64,000 bases of DNA from NCBI RefSeq assembly GCF_017894385.1, contig NZ_CP059560.1, positions 2,914,001 to 2,978,000 of the forward strand, given 5' to 3'. Shown one piece after another: positions 34,481 through 42,387 of this stretch. The position numbers and the translations under genes are program-made. The DNA is from Aromatoleum petrolei. GTDB lineage: Bacteria; Pseudomonadota; Gammaproteobacteria; Burkholderiales; Rhodocyclaceae. Numbering within the stretch: the stretch's first letter is position 1; every line of letters starts with the position of its first letter. Under the pieces are notes generated by a model. It did no database searches. It was given only the letters and a program-made list of their open reading frames with translations, and was not told where the DNA came from.

Positions 34481-36361
34481 ATGAGCTCCCAATTCAAGCT
34501 GATGGGCGAGCGGCGCTTCCTGCCCTTCTTCCTCACGCAGTTCCTCGGCGCGTTCAACGACAACCTGTACAAGAACGCGCTCGTGGTGCTGATCACCTTC
34601 CAGGCGGCGCGCTACACGACGCTCGCGCCCGGCGTGCTGGTGAATCTCGCGGCAGGCCTCTTCATCCTGCCCTTTTTCCTGTTCTCCGCGACCTCGGGCC
34701 AGCTGGCCGACAAGTTCGAGAAGACGCGCCTGATCCGTTTCGTGAAGCTGTTCGAGATCGGCGTCATGGCGCTCGCGACGGTTGCCTTCGCGCTCGATTC
34801 GCTGGCACTGCTTTTCGCTGCGCTGTTCCTGATGGGGCTGCATTCGACGATCTTCGGCCCGGTGAAGTACGCCGTGTTGCCGGTGTATCTGCGTGAGGAG
34901 GAACTCGTCGGTGGCAACGCGCTGGTCGAGGCGGGCACCTTCATCGCGATCCTGCTCGGGACGATTGCCGGCGGCGTGACGATCGCGCTGCCGGGTGGCG
35001 CCGCCTGGCTGTCGGCGGCGGTGCTCGCGGTCGCGGTGGCGGGCTACGTGACGAGCCGCGCGATTCCCCCCGCGCCGGCGGCTGATCCGACGCTGCGCAT
35101 CAACTGGAACCCGCTCACCGAGACCTGGCGCAACATCGGCTTCACGCGCGGCAACCGCACCGTGTTCCTGTCCATCCTCGGCATCTCGTGGTTCTGGTTC
35201 TACGGCGCGCTGTTCCTGTCGCAATTCCCCGGCTACGCGAAGGACGTGCTGGGCGGCGACGAACATTCGGTGACGCTGCTGCTGGCGCTGTTCTCGGTCG
35301 GCATCGGCGTCGGCTCGCTGCTGTGCGAGAAGCTCTCCGGCAAGCACGTCGAGATCGGCCTGGTGCCTTTCGGCTCGATCGGCCTGTCCGTGTTCGCGTT
35401 CGACCTGTGGTGGGTGAGCCCGGCCGCCGCGCACGCGGGTGAGGCCCTGCCGCTGGCCACGGTGCTCGCCAGCCCTGCGACTTGGCGTGCGCTCGTCGAC
35501 CTCGTGATGATCGGCGTGTTCGGCGGCTTTTTCATCGTGCCGCTGTACGCGCTGGTGCAGGCCCGCTCGGAACCCGCCCACCGCTCGCGCATCATCGCCG
35601 GCAACAACATCCTCAACGCCGCCTTCATGGTGGTCGCCGCGGGGCTCGGCGCCGGCCTGCTCGCCGCAGGTGTGACGATCCCGCAGCTGATCCTCATCAC
35701 CGCCATCCTCAACGCCGCGGTCGCGCTCTACATCTACACGCTGGTGCCGGAGTTCCTCGTGCGCTTCATCGTGTGGCTTTTGGTGCACACCATCTACCGG
35801 CTGCGCGTGAAAGGTGTCGAACACATCCCCGAAGAGGGGCCGGGGCTGCTCGTGGCGAACCATGTCAGCTTCGTCGATGCGCTGGTGATCATGGCCGCGT
35901 CGCGCCGCCCGATCCGCTTCGTGATGGATCACCACATCTTCCGCTGGCCGGTGCTGTCCTTCGTCTTCCGTTCGAGCCGCGCAATCCCGATCGCGCCGGC
36001 GAAGGAGGACGCTGCAATGATGGAGCGCGCCTTCGACGAGGTCGCCCGCGCGCTGGAGGCGGGTGAGCTGGTCGGCATCTTCCCGGAAGGGCGCATCACC
36101 GACGACGGCGAACTCAAGCCTTTCCGCCCGGGCATCCGCCGCATCGTCGAACGCACGCCGGTGCCCGTCGTGCCGCTCGCGCTGCGCGGCCTGTGGGGCA
36201 GCAGCTTCAGCCGCAAGGACGGACCGGCGATGAGCCGCCCCTTCCGGCGCGGCCTCTTCAGCCGCATCGAGCTGGTTGGCGGCACGTCTTTCGCGCCCGA
36301 GGCAGCCACCCCCGAAAGCCTGCAGGCGGCGGTCGCCGCCTTGCGCGGCGAGATGCGCTGA
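34481..36361 (+). CDS. LplT-like lysophospholipid MFS transporter fused to a PlsC acyltransferase
   Basis: A 626-residue fusion. Residues 1 to about 420 are a 12-helix MFS transporter of the LplT type (opening FLPFFLTQFLGAFNDNLYKN, then SGQLADKFEKTRLIRF). The last 200 residues are a second PlsC-type acyltransferase with NHVSFVDA (H-X4-D) and FPEGRITDDGELKPF. E. coli LplT (397 residues) has only the transporter. The pair Aas plus this fusion should flip lysophospholipid inward and re-acylate it. A TATACT at 34447-34452 might be a -10 box of an internal promoter. Confidence 0.9.
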   Translation: MSSQFKLMGERRFLPFFLTQFLGAFNDNLYKNALVVLITFQAARYTTLAPGVLVNLAAGLFILPFFLFSATSGQLADKFEKTRLIRFVKLFEIGVMALATVAFALDSLALLFAALFLMGLHSTIFGPVKYAVLPVYLREEELVGGNALVEAGTFIAILLGTIAGGVTIALPGGAAWLSAAVLAVAVAGYVTSRAIPPAPAADPTLRINWNPLTETWRNIGFTRGNRTVFLSILGISWFWFYGALFLSQFPGYAKDVLGGDEHSVTLLLALFSVGIGVGSLLCEKLSGKHVEIGLVPFGSIGLSVFAFDLWWVSPAAAHAGEALPLATVLASPATWRALVDLVMIGVFGGFFIVPLYALVQARSEPAHRSRIIAGNNILNAAFMVVAAGLGAGLLAAGVTIPQLILITAILNAAVALYIYTLVPEFLVRFIVWLLVHTIYRLRVKGVEHIPEEGPGLLVANHVSFVDALVIMAASRRPIRFVMDHHIFRWPVLSFVFRSSRAIPIAPAKEDAAMMERAFDEVARALEAGELVGIFPEGRITDDGELKPFRPGIRRIVERTPVPVVPLALRGLWGSSFSRKDGPAMSRPFRRGLFSRIELVGGTSFAPEAATPESLQAAVAALRGEMR

Positions 36362-37231
36362 TCAGTCGCGCGTGAGGAAGGCCTCGATCGCCGCCGCGAC
36401 CTGCTCCGGCTGGTCGTGCTGCAGGTTGTGGCCGGACTCCGTGATCGTCACGCGCCGCAGGTCGGCGAAACACGCGAGGCGGCGTTCGATCTCCGCGGGA
36501 TCGTCGGCGAAACGATCGCTCACGTAGCCCTTGTCGGCCAGCATCATCAGCACCGGCGCCTTGATCAAGCGCCAGGACGCCATCACGTCGGCCGCCTGGT
36601 AGCGCAGCGGCGAAGGCACCTTGTGCCACGGGTCGCCGGCCATCGTCACTTGGCCGTCGGGCAGCGTGCATGACACGTTGCGCGCGAGGAAGGCTGCACG
36701 CGTGTCGGAAAGCCGCGGATTGGCGAGCTGCAGCCGGCGCGCGAAGGCGTCGTGATCGCGATAGCCGCGCACCGGCTGTGCCTTGCGCAGGTTGTCGAGC
36801 CAGCCGACGAGTTGCCCCGGCGCGTCCGTGTCCTTGGTTGCGGTGAGGCCGAGGAAGTCCATCATCACGAGCTGCGCGACGCGCTCCGACCGCACGCCCG
36901 CGTAAGTCGAGGAAATCGCCGCCCCCATGCTGTGCCCGACGATGCGCGCCGGGCGCTCCGGCGAATAGTGCGCAAGCAGCGCGTCGAGGTCGCCGTAGTA
37001 GTCGGGGAACCAGTACGGGCGCCCGAGCCACTCGCTCGCGCCGTAGCCGCGCCAGTCGGGCGCGATCACGTGCCAGTCCAACGCGAGCGCATCGACGAGA
37101 AACTGGAAGGTCGCGGAGGTGTCCATCCAGCCATGCAGGAAGAACACGGCCGGGGCGTCCGCGGCGCCCCAGTGGCGGACGTTGTAGCGCAGCCCGCGGA
37201 TGTCGAGCTGCTCGCGGTGGGAAGCTTTCAT
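36362..37231 (-). CDS. Alpha/beta hydrolase
   Basis: A 289-residue alpha/beta-hydrolase fold protein. The oxyanion region is VFFLHGWMDTSATF (about 30), the nucleophile elbow GHSMGAA (Ser about 99), and the catalytic His lies in ITESGHNLQHDQPEQVAAAI near the C-terminus. It has no signal peptide, so it is cytosolic. The closest general class is the MhpC/haloalkane dehalogenase-like lipase or esterase group; the substrate is not predictable. Its stop abuts the stop of the convergent LplT-PlsC gene. The transglutaminase-like gene is 60 bp upstream on the same strand. Confidence 0.88.
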   Translation of the reverse strand: MKASHREQLDIRGLRYNVRHWGAADAPAVFFLHGWMDTSATFQFLVDALALDWHVIAPDWRGYGASEWLGRPYWFPDYYGDLDALLAHYSPERPARIVGHSMGAAISSTYAGVRSERVAQLVMMDFLGLTATKDTDAPGQLVGWLDNLRKAQPVRGYRDHDAFARRLQLANPRLSDTRAAFLARNVSCTLPDGQVTMAGDPWHKVPSPLRYQAADVMASWRLIKAPVLMMLADKGYVSDRFADDPAEIERRLACFADLRRVTITESGHNLQHDQPEQVAAAIEAFLTRD

Positions 37232-37290
37232 CCCGTTGATGATAGCAAGCCCGGCCGTGGCGCGCCGGGCCTGCGTCAAACGCCGGCGGC

Positions 37291-38415
37291 TCAGGCGCCG
37301 GTGACTTCGCGTGCGCTCAGCGTGTAGCGGAAGTTCGCCGGATCGAGGCTGTCGAAGCGGCCGTCGCGGTTCTCGCCCTGCGGATACATCAGGTAGGGCG
37401 TTTCCGGGCCCTCGCTGCCGGGCAGACGGATGTCGTGGCCGAAGTTGTACGCCAGCCAGTTCATCTCCCATGCCCCGAACAGCGTGTTGCGTGCCGCGAC
37501 GACCTTGGGGTCGGACAGCGGCAGGCCGCCCGGCGGCTCCTCGAGCGCGACCTTGCGCACGTCGGCGGGGTCGACCGGCACCCAGCCGGCGTGCTCCAGC
37601 CACACTTCCGCGCGGCAATGTTGGGCCTTCGACACGTCGCCGCTCTTGCCCAGACTCTTGTAGCCGTAGCGCGAGTCGGCGACGCGAACGCCATACACGT
37701 CGCGCGCCGGCAGCCCCAGCGAGCGCGCGAGGCCCACGTACAGCGCGTTGAGGTCGGCGCACTTGCCCGACAGGTCGCCCGTCTCCAGCATCGCGCGGAT
37801 GTCGCCCAGTCCGCAGCCGCGCGTCTTCGGGTTGCGGAAGGTGTTGTCGACGATCCAGTCGTAGATCGCGCGCGCCTTGGCCTCGTCGCTCTTCGCGCCG
37901 CGCGTGATCTCGCGCGCGGTATCGAGCACGATCCCGTCGGTCGGCAGCAGCGCGGTCGCGCGCGTGTACAGCGTGCGCTCGGCGGCAGCCAGCTTGGGCA
38001 TGCGGCCGCCGTGCGCGAGGTCGACGGCCCGGTCGCGCGTCGCGCAGCGGCTGACGATTTCGAGCGCCGGCGCGGCGGTGGCGGCAGGCCAGGTAGCGTG
38101 CAGCATCGTCGCGCCATACACCGGGTCGGTCGCGACGTACATGCCGGTCGCGTTGCCGCTCCACAGGTTGCCCATCGGCCGGCTCCAGTCGCTCTGTTGC
38201 ACGGTCGGCAGCGGGATCCACACCTGGATCGGGCCGTCCGTGGCGACCGGTTCGATGCGCGTGACGAGCTCGAACACCCTCCAGCCGTTTTCCGGCCGGG
38301 GCGTGAAGGCAGTTGAGACCGGGGCGGCGGCGAACGGGGCGGCGGCGTGGCTCCAAGCCGGCAGCACCAGGCCGGCGGCGATCGTCGAGGTTTTGAGAAA
38401 GTCTCTGCGGTTCAT
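37291..38415 (-). CDS. Transglutaminase-like protein with Tat signal
   Basis: A 374-residue exported protein. The leader MNRRDFLKTSTIAAGLVLP is a twin-arginine signal. A transglutaminase-like (papain-fold) core occupies about 190-300. The catalytic Cys lies in GDLSGKCADLNALYVGLARS, the His in AQHCRAEVWLEHAGWVPVDP and the Asp in the same block, giving a complete Cys-His-Asp triad. Such proteins are periplasmic peptidases or amidases rather than true cross-linkers. A TlpA-like thioredoxin gene lies 20 bp upstream on the same strand, perhaps keeping the active Cys reduced. Confidence 0.88.
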   Translation of the reverse strand: MNRRDFLKTSTIAAGLVLPAWSHAAAPFAAAPVSTAFTPRPENGWRVFELVTRIEPVATDGPIQVWIPLPTVQQSDWSRPMGNLWSGNATGMYVATDPVYGATMLHATWPAATAAPALEIVSRCATRDRAVDLAHGGRMPKLAAAERTLYTRATALLPTDGIVLDTAREITRGAKSDEAKARAIYDWIVDNTFRNPKTRGCGLGDIRAMLETGDLSGKCADLNALYVGLARSLGLPARDVYGVRVADSRYGYKSLGKSGDVSKAQHCRAEVWLEHAGWVPVDPADVRKVALEEPPGGLPLSDPKVVAARNTLFGAWEMNWLAYNFGHDIRLPGSEGPETPYLMYPQGENRDGRFDSLDPANFRYTLSAREVTGA

Positions 38416-38435
38416 CGTGGGTCCTTTTGTCGGAA

Positions 38436-38993
38436 TCAGGTTCTGGCCGGGCGGGAGGACTTTGTTGCGCTGCGGATGCGTTCGCGCACGCTGTCGTGGT
38501 GCCAGTCGAGTTCGCCGCGCACGCGCAGCAGGGGCTGGTGGGTGGTATCGAGCAGTACGGTCGTGGGCAGGTAGCGCACGTCCCAGGCGCGCGACACGAC
38601 CTGCTCCGGATCGCTCACCAGCACGGGATCGACGAGGTGCTCGTCGAAGAAGCGGCGTACCTCGTCCGCGCGGTCGGCGACGGCAACCGTCACCAGCGCG
38701 AGGCCGGGTTCCGATTCGGCGAGGCTGACGAGGGCTGGCATCTCGGTGCGGCAGGGCTCGCACCACGTCGCCCAGAAATTCACCAGCACGGCCTTGCCGT
38801 GCAGCGGTTCCAGCGCCCGGCGCAGGGCCGGCGGGGCGGGCGGGAGCTGCGCCAGCGACTCCAGCCGGTCACCCGGCAGCGTCGTACGCGAATTGCCAGG
38901 CAAGGACAGGGCCGGCGGCGCAATGGCGGCCGCGAACAGCCCCCCGATGGAGGCGAGCATGCGCCGGCGTCCGGCACGATGCGGATCGAACAT
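38436..38993 (-). CDS. TlpA/ResA-like periplasmic thioredoxin
   Basis: A 185-residue protein. Basic MFDPHRAGRRRM is followed by a hydrophobic signal (LASIGGLFAAAIAPPALSLP), then a thioredoxin fold with the active-site WCEPC in VLVNFWATWCEPCRTEMPAL and the cis-Pro region YLPTTVLLDTT. It should act as a periplasmic disulfide reductase, for cytochrome c maturation or the downstream transglutaminase-like protein. Start chosen at 38993 with GGAGAGGA 5 bp upstream; the frame is open to 39044. Confidence 0.9.
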   Translation of the reverse strand: MFDPHRAGRRRMLASIGGLFAAAIAPPALSLPGNSRTTLPGDRLESLAQLPPAPPALRRALEPLHGKAVLVNFWATWCEPCRTEMPALVSLAESEPGLALVTVAVADRADEVRRFFDEHLVDPVLVSDPEQVVSRAWDVRYLPTTVLLDTTHQPLLRVRGELDWHHDSVRERIRSATKSSRPART

Positions 38994-39396
38994 GAATCCT
39001 CTCCCGATACATGCGTGAGCCCGCGCCGAGGCGCGAGACCACATCCACCCCGGTGCGGAAGTCGCCGGGGTTTAATAGAGACGGGCGCCACGGCGCCCCG
39101 TCGAACGAACGATGCGGTACCCAGACCGCAAAACCTGCGGGCGGCCGATACACTGAACGGCCTGTGTTGCCCGAATGTGAATTATCGCACGGCGGCGAGC
39201 TGCGGGCAGGCGCGGGATGCCGTGAAGGAACGGCAGATTGCTCGAAGCGGGCAGGTCCGGCGAGGTTGTTTGGCGCGAAGTTGGAGGGAAGTATCGGTTC
39301 ACACCGTTGCCGGCCGAGCCAAGGGTGGACTATTTTTTGCGTGCTAATATTCACGTTTCACGGCCAGTCGGTCGTGACATTTACGGAGAAATTCCT
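38994..39396. other. 403-bp region without a gene
   Basis: This lies between the divergent TlpA-like and NrfJ-like genes. Short frames here have no codon or protein character. The last 80 bp are AT-richer (TATTTTTTGCG, GCTAATATTC) and probably hold the promoter of the lipoprotein gene. TTGCCG at about 39306 with TATTTT 18 bp later is a weak -35/-10 pair. Confidence 0.4.
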
Positions 39397-40107
39397 GTGA
39401 AGCCCTGGTTGTTGGTCGCTGTGGCCGCCTCGGTCGGCCTTGCCGCATGTTCGAAGAAAGAAGAGGCTGCCGCGCCCGCCAGCCCGGCGCCTCAGGCTGC
39501 GGCGCCCGCTGCTCCGGTGGCCGTGTCCGCAGCGACCCCGAATTCCGGCAAGGTCCTGCAACTCCTGCAGGGTGGCGGTTACACCTATGCCGAGGTGGAG
39601 CAGGGCGGCGGGGAGACGGTGTGGATCGCCGGAGGACAGATCCCGGTGCAGGTCGGCGACACCGTCCAGTGGGGCGATTCGGCCGTGATGACCAATTTCG
39701 CGTCGAAGTCGCTGGGACGTACCTTCGATCGCATCCTGTTCGTGAATGCATGGGGTCCTGCCGGCGCAGCGCCGACCGGCGTCGCGCCGCACGGCACGCA
39801 GCCGATGGCCGGGGCAGCGGTTGGGGCGCATCCGCCGATGGGTGCAGCCCAGCCGGCAGCCCAGGCCGAAGCGCCCGCCGGCAGCAGCGGCGAGGTGAAA
39901 AGCGTCCTGACCGGCGGTGGCTACACCTACCTGGAAGTGCTCCAGAACGGCAACACCGTGTGGGTTGCCGCGCCGGTCACCCAGGCGCAGGCGGGCGACA
40001 AGGTGAGCTGGGGCGATGGCATGGTGATGACGAACTTCACCAGCACCTCGCTGAACCGCAAGTTCGACCAGATCGTGTTCGCGAGCGCCGTGCGCGTGAA
40101 CAAGTAA
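39397..40107 (+). CDS. NrfJ-like lipoprotein with two repeated domains
   Basis: A 236-residue lipoprotein starting at GTG with GGAGAA upstream. The signal ends at the lipobox GLAAC (Cys18). After an Ala/Pro linker come two homologous domains of about 70 residues (about 50-118 and 165-235). Each has the pattern GxVxxxLxGGGYTYxEV, a TVW strand, a GD.V.WGD turn, VMTNFxSxSLxRxFDxIxF. This matches NrfJ-related small proteins found beside multihaem nitrite reductases. It is probably an outer-membrane-anchored periplasmic beta domain protein. A bidirectional terminator separates it from creA. Confidence 0.8.
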   Translation: MKPWLLVAVAASVGLAACSKKEEAAAPASPAPQAAAPAAPVAVSAATPNSGKVLQLLQGGGYTYAEVEQGGGETVWIAGGQIPVQVGDTVQWGDSAVMTNFASKSLGRTFDRILFVNAWGPAGAAPTGVAPHGTQPMAGAAVGAHPPMGAAQPAAQAEAPAGSSGEVKSVLTGGGYTYLEVLQNGNTVWVAAPVTQAQAGDKVSWGDGMVMTNFTSTSLNRKFDQIVFASAVRVNK

Positions 40108-40145
40108 GCCCTGTAGTGGCCGGTCTGCGCCGGCTGCAGCAGTGG

Positions 40146-40175
40146 ACAAGGGCCGCGCGCAAGCGCGGCCCTTGT
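40146..40175. terminator. Bidirectional terminator between lipoprotein gene and creA
   Basis: A perfect 13-bp stem ACAAGGGCCGCGC/GCGCGGCCCTTGT with loop GCAA lies between the two convergent stop codons. Confidence 0.85.
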
Positions 40176-40179
40176 CGTT

Positions 40180-40668
40180 TCAGCGCACCGGGATCGGCGT
40201 GCCGCGATCGACCGCGACGGCCGTGACGCTGTTCTGCGGGCTGCCTTCGATGATCTTGTCCGAGTAGGTCAGATACACCAGCACGTTGCGCTTGGCATCG
40301 ACCATGCGCACGACCTGCAGGCGCTTGAACAGGATGGACTGGCGCTCGGAGAACACCTCTTCCTTGGCGGGGAGCGGTTTCACGATGCGCACCGGTCCCA
40401 CCTGGCGGCAGGCGATCGAGGCCTCGGCGACGTCCTCGGCGAGCCCGAAGGCGCCCGACAGGCCGCCGGTCTTGGCGCGCGATACATAACAGGTGATGCC
40501 TTCGACGAGCGGGTCGTCGTAGGCCTCGACGACGATCTTGTGGTTCGGGCCGATCAGTTTCCAGACGGTCGACACCTCGGCCAGTGGTTCGGCGCGAGCG
40601 CCGCCGCTCGCGACGAGGCCGGCGGCGAGGAGCGCGGTGGTGAAGAGTCGATGCAGGGCGGTTTTCAT
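40180..40668 (-). CDS. creA: CreA family exported protein
   Basis: A 162-residue protein with a Sec signal peptide (LFTTALLAAGLVASGGARA). Family landmarks are STVWKLIGPNHKIVVEAYDD, GITCYVSRAKTGG, SIACRQVGP and VYLTYSDKIIEGSPQNS, with two conserved cysteines likely forming a disulfide. CreA is a widespread periplasmic protein of unknown function, named after the E. coli creABCD locus; no creBCD genes are here. It stands alone, convergent with the lipoprotein gene. Confidence 0.93.
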   Translation of the reverse strand: MKTALHRLFTTALLAAGLVASGGARAEPLAEVSTVWKLIGPNHKIVVEAYDDPLVEGITCYVSRAKTGGLSGAFGLAEDVAEASIACRQVGPVRIVKPLPAKEEVFSERQSILFKRLQVVRMVDAKRNVLVYLTYSDKIIEGSPQNSVTAVAVDRGTPIPVR

Positions 40669-40756
40669 GCGTGGCTACTTTCCAGGGTGTTCATCGTTCG
40701 GCGCGGCGTCCGCGGACATGCATCGAGTATAGAGCGGGAGGGCTGCGCACGGCCGT

Positions 40757-40776
40757 CATTCCCGAATGCGGGAATG
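40757..40776. repeat. REP-like palindrome
   Basis: CATTCCCG-AATG-CGGGAATG is a perfect 8-bp inverted repeat in the 297-bp gap between creA and the cytochrome gene. GTCATTCCCG...CGGGAATG palindromes are common dispersed repeats in beta- and gammaproteobacteria. No other copy was noticed in this window. The rest of the gap has no gene. Confidence 0.5.
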
Positions 40777-40965
40777 CGTCGCTACGAGTCTCCGACTATG
40801 GGAACGCGCGGTCCCGTGACGCGTCGCGGCGGATGCTCGACCGCGTGCCGCTGCGGTGGCGGCGGGGCAGTTGACGAGGCAGAATGCGCTCCGCACGTCC
40901 GGGCAGGTGCCGCGGGTGCCGAATTTGCATGCATCGCCCGCACTCGGGCGGGGAAGTGTGAACAG

Positions 40966-41634
40966 ATGGGAAATCGAATCTTGCGCTGTGTCGGTGGTCT
41001 CTTGATCGCGGCGGTCCTGTACGGGGGCATCCCGCATGCGGGCGCAGCCCTGAAGACGGTCGAGGTGCCACCCGCAGAGGACGAGGCAGCTGTCGCGCCC
41101 GTCTCGCCTGCGGCACCGCCGCGCGTCGTTGGTCGGCAGCGTCCGAGCGACGAGTTCTACGATCCCACGAGTCCGGCCTACGAGCGCCTGCAGCGCGCCG
41201 ACGAGGCATTGGGCGACCTGCCGCGCGACCGCGACGGCAAGGTCGACTGGATGAACGCCTTGCGCCAGGGGCTGATCAAACCGCGCCAGCGCATCGACGG
41301 CAAGGACCGCGAGCCGCCGCTCGACCTCGACGTGATCCTGCGCAACACCAAGCAGATGCCCAACGTGCGCTTTCCGCACCGTGCGCATACCGAGTGGCTG
41401 GACTGCAAGAACTGCCACCCCGACCCGTTCGCGGAAAAGGCCGGTAGCACGCAGATCCGCATGGAGGACATCTTCCGCGGCCAGTTTTGCGGCAAGTGCC
41501 ATGACCGCGTCGCCTTCATCACGCACCGCAACTGCTATCGCTGCCATAGCGTGAATCCGGACGGCACGCCCGCGTTGCCGCCGTCGGTGCTGCCGGTGCA
41601 CCCCGCGGCCGCGCCGCCCACGCCCGCACACTGA
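40966..41634 (+). CDS. Triheme class III-type cytochrome c
   Basis: A 222-residue exported protein. The signal peptide is ILRCVGGLLIAAVLYGGIPHAGA. A Pro-rich linker follows, then a C-terminal heme domain with three CXXCH sites: CKNCH, CGKCH and CYRCH. FPHRAHTEWL precedes the first and supplies distal His ligands, as in cytochrome c7/c3-type modules. It would carry electrons in the periplasm; no dedicated oxidoreductase is adjacent. The start at 40966 was chosen for its normal signal peptide. The NrfJ-like lipoprotein nearby is of a type linked to multihaem systems. Confidence 0.85.
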   Translation: MGNRILRCVGGLLIAAVLYGGIPHAGAALKTVEVPPAEDEAAVAPVSPAAPPRVVGRQRPSDEFYDPTSPAYERLQRADEALGDLPRDRDGKVDWMNALRQGLIKPRQRIDGKDREPPLDLDVILRNTKQMPNVRFPHRAHTEWLDCKNCHPDPFAEKAGSTQIRMEDIFRGQFCGKCHDRVAFITHRNCYRCHSVNPDGTPALPPSVLPVHPAAAPPTPAH

Positions 41635-41656
41635 GCGGAGGCGGCCCGCCGCTCAG
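41631..41656. terminator. Hairpin spanning two convergent stop codons
   Basis: CTGAGCGG/CCGCTCAG is a perfect 8-bp inverted repeat that includes the stop codons of the cytochrome and DsbA-family genes. There is no T run on either side, so termination is uncertain. Confidence 0.3.
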
Positions 41657-42315
41657 GCGTTCTGCAGCGACTGCAGCACCGCCGCGCCCAGCACGGCAGA
41701 GGTCTGCGCACCCGACACGGCGAGGCGGCGGTTGAAGATGAAGAAGGGCACGCCGTTCACTCCCTGCTTCTGCAGCTGCGCGGCCATGCGCTTGACCGTC
41801 GCGGTGTCCTCGTCGCTCTCCAGGTAGGCCTCCACGTCCTCTCGCCTGTCGCCTGCCGTCTCGACGGCGATGTCGACCAGCGTCGCGATGTCGCCGATGT
41901 CGCGCCCTTGCTGGAAGTGCGCCGCGAACAGCGCCTCGCCGAGGGCATTGATGCGTGCGGAGGTGTGGCCGACCGACTGCGCACGGTAGGTCAGGCGGTG
42001 GGCGAGCAGTGTACTGGGCCGCGTGGCAATGCGGTCGAACGCGAATTGCAGGCCGTCCGGGGCAGCCGCGTCGGCGACGCGCGCGAGCACCTCGTCCGCA
42101 CCGCGGCGTCCGCCGAACTTCGCCTCCAGGAAGGGCCGGTATGCCTCGCCGGCGGCGGGCGTGTCGGGATTGAGGAAGAAGGGTAGCCAGTTCACGCGCA
42201 CCTCGATGTCGGGGTGGCTTTCGCGGACCTGTTCGAGGGCGCGGGCGAGACGCGTCTTTCCGAGGAAGCACCACGGGCAGACGAAGTCGGAGACGAAATC
42301 GATATCGAGAATCAT
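41653..42315 (-). CDS. DsbA family oxidoreductase (FrnE-like)
   Basis: A 220-residue thioredoxin-fold protein with the active site CPWC in DFVCPWCFLGKTRL, an inserted helical domain (about 40-150) and the cis-Pro strand GVNGVPFFIFNRR. There is no signal peptide, so it is cytosolic, like the FrnE/2-hydroxychromene isomerase-like group. It is likely a disulfide oxidoreductase or isomerase of oxidative stress; the exact substrate is unknown. Confidence 0.9.
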   Translation of the reverse strand: MILDIDFVSDFVCPWCFLGKTRLARALEQVRESHPDIEVRVNWLPFFLNPDTPAAGEAYRPFLEAKFGGRRGADEVLARVADAAAPDGLQFAFDRIATRPSTLLAHRLTYRAQSVGHTSARINALGEALFAAHFQQGRDIGDIATLVDIAVETAGDRREDVEAYLESDEDTATVKRMAAQLQKQGVNGVPFFIFNRRLAVSGAQTSAVLGAAVLQSLQNA

Positions 42316-42387
42316 GGATCGGGGGTGAGGTGAGGGGCCGGGCGTGTCGTCCGGCCGAAGGTGATGCAGGGGCCGCGCGCGGGCGCT

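Noticed and set aside
39011..39400. Possible gene in the 403-bp gap before the NrfJ-like lipoprotein
   Set aside because: The 129-codon frame has random-looking composition, no good start and no signal, and its end overlaps the lipoprotein start region.
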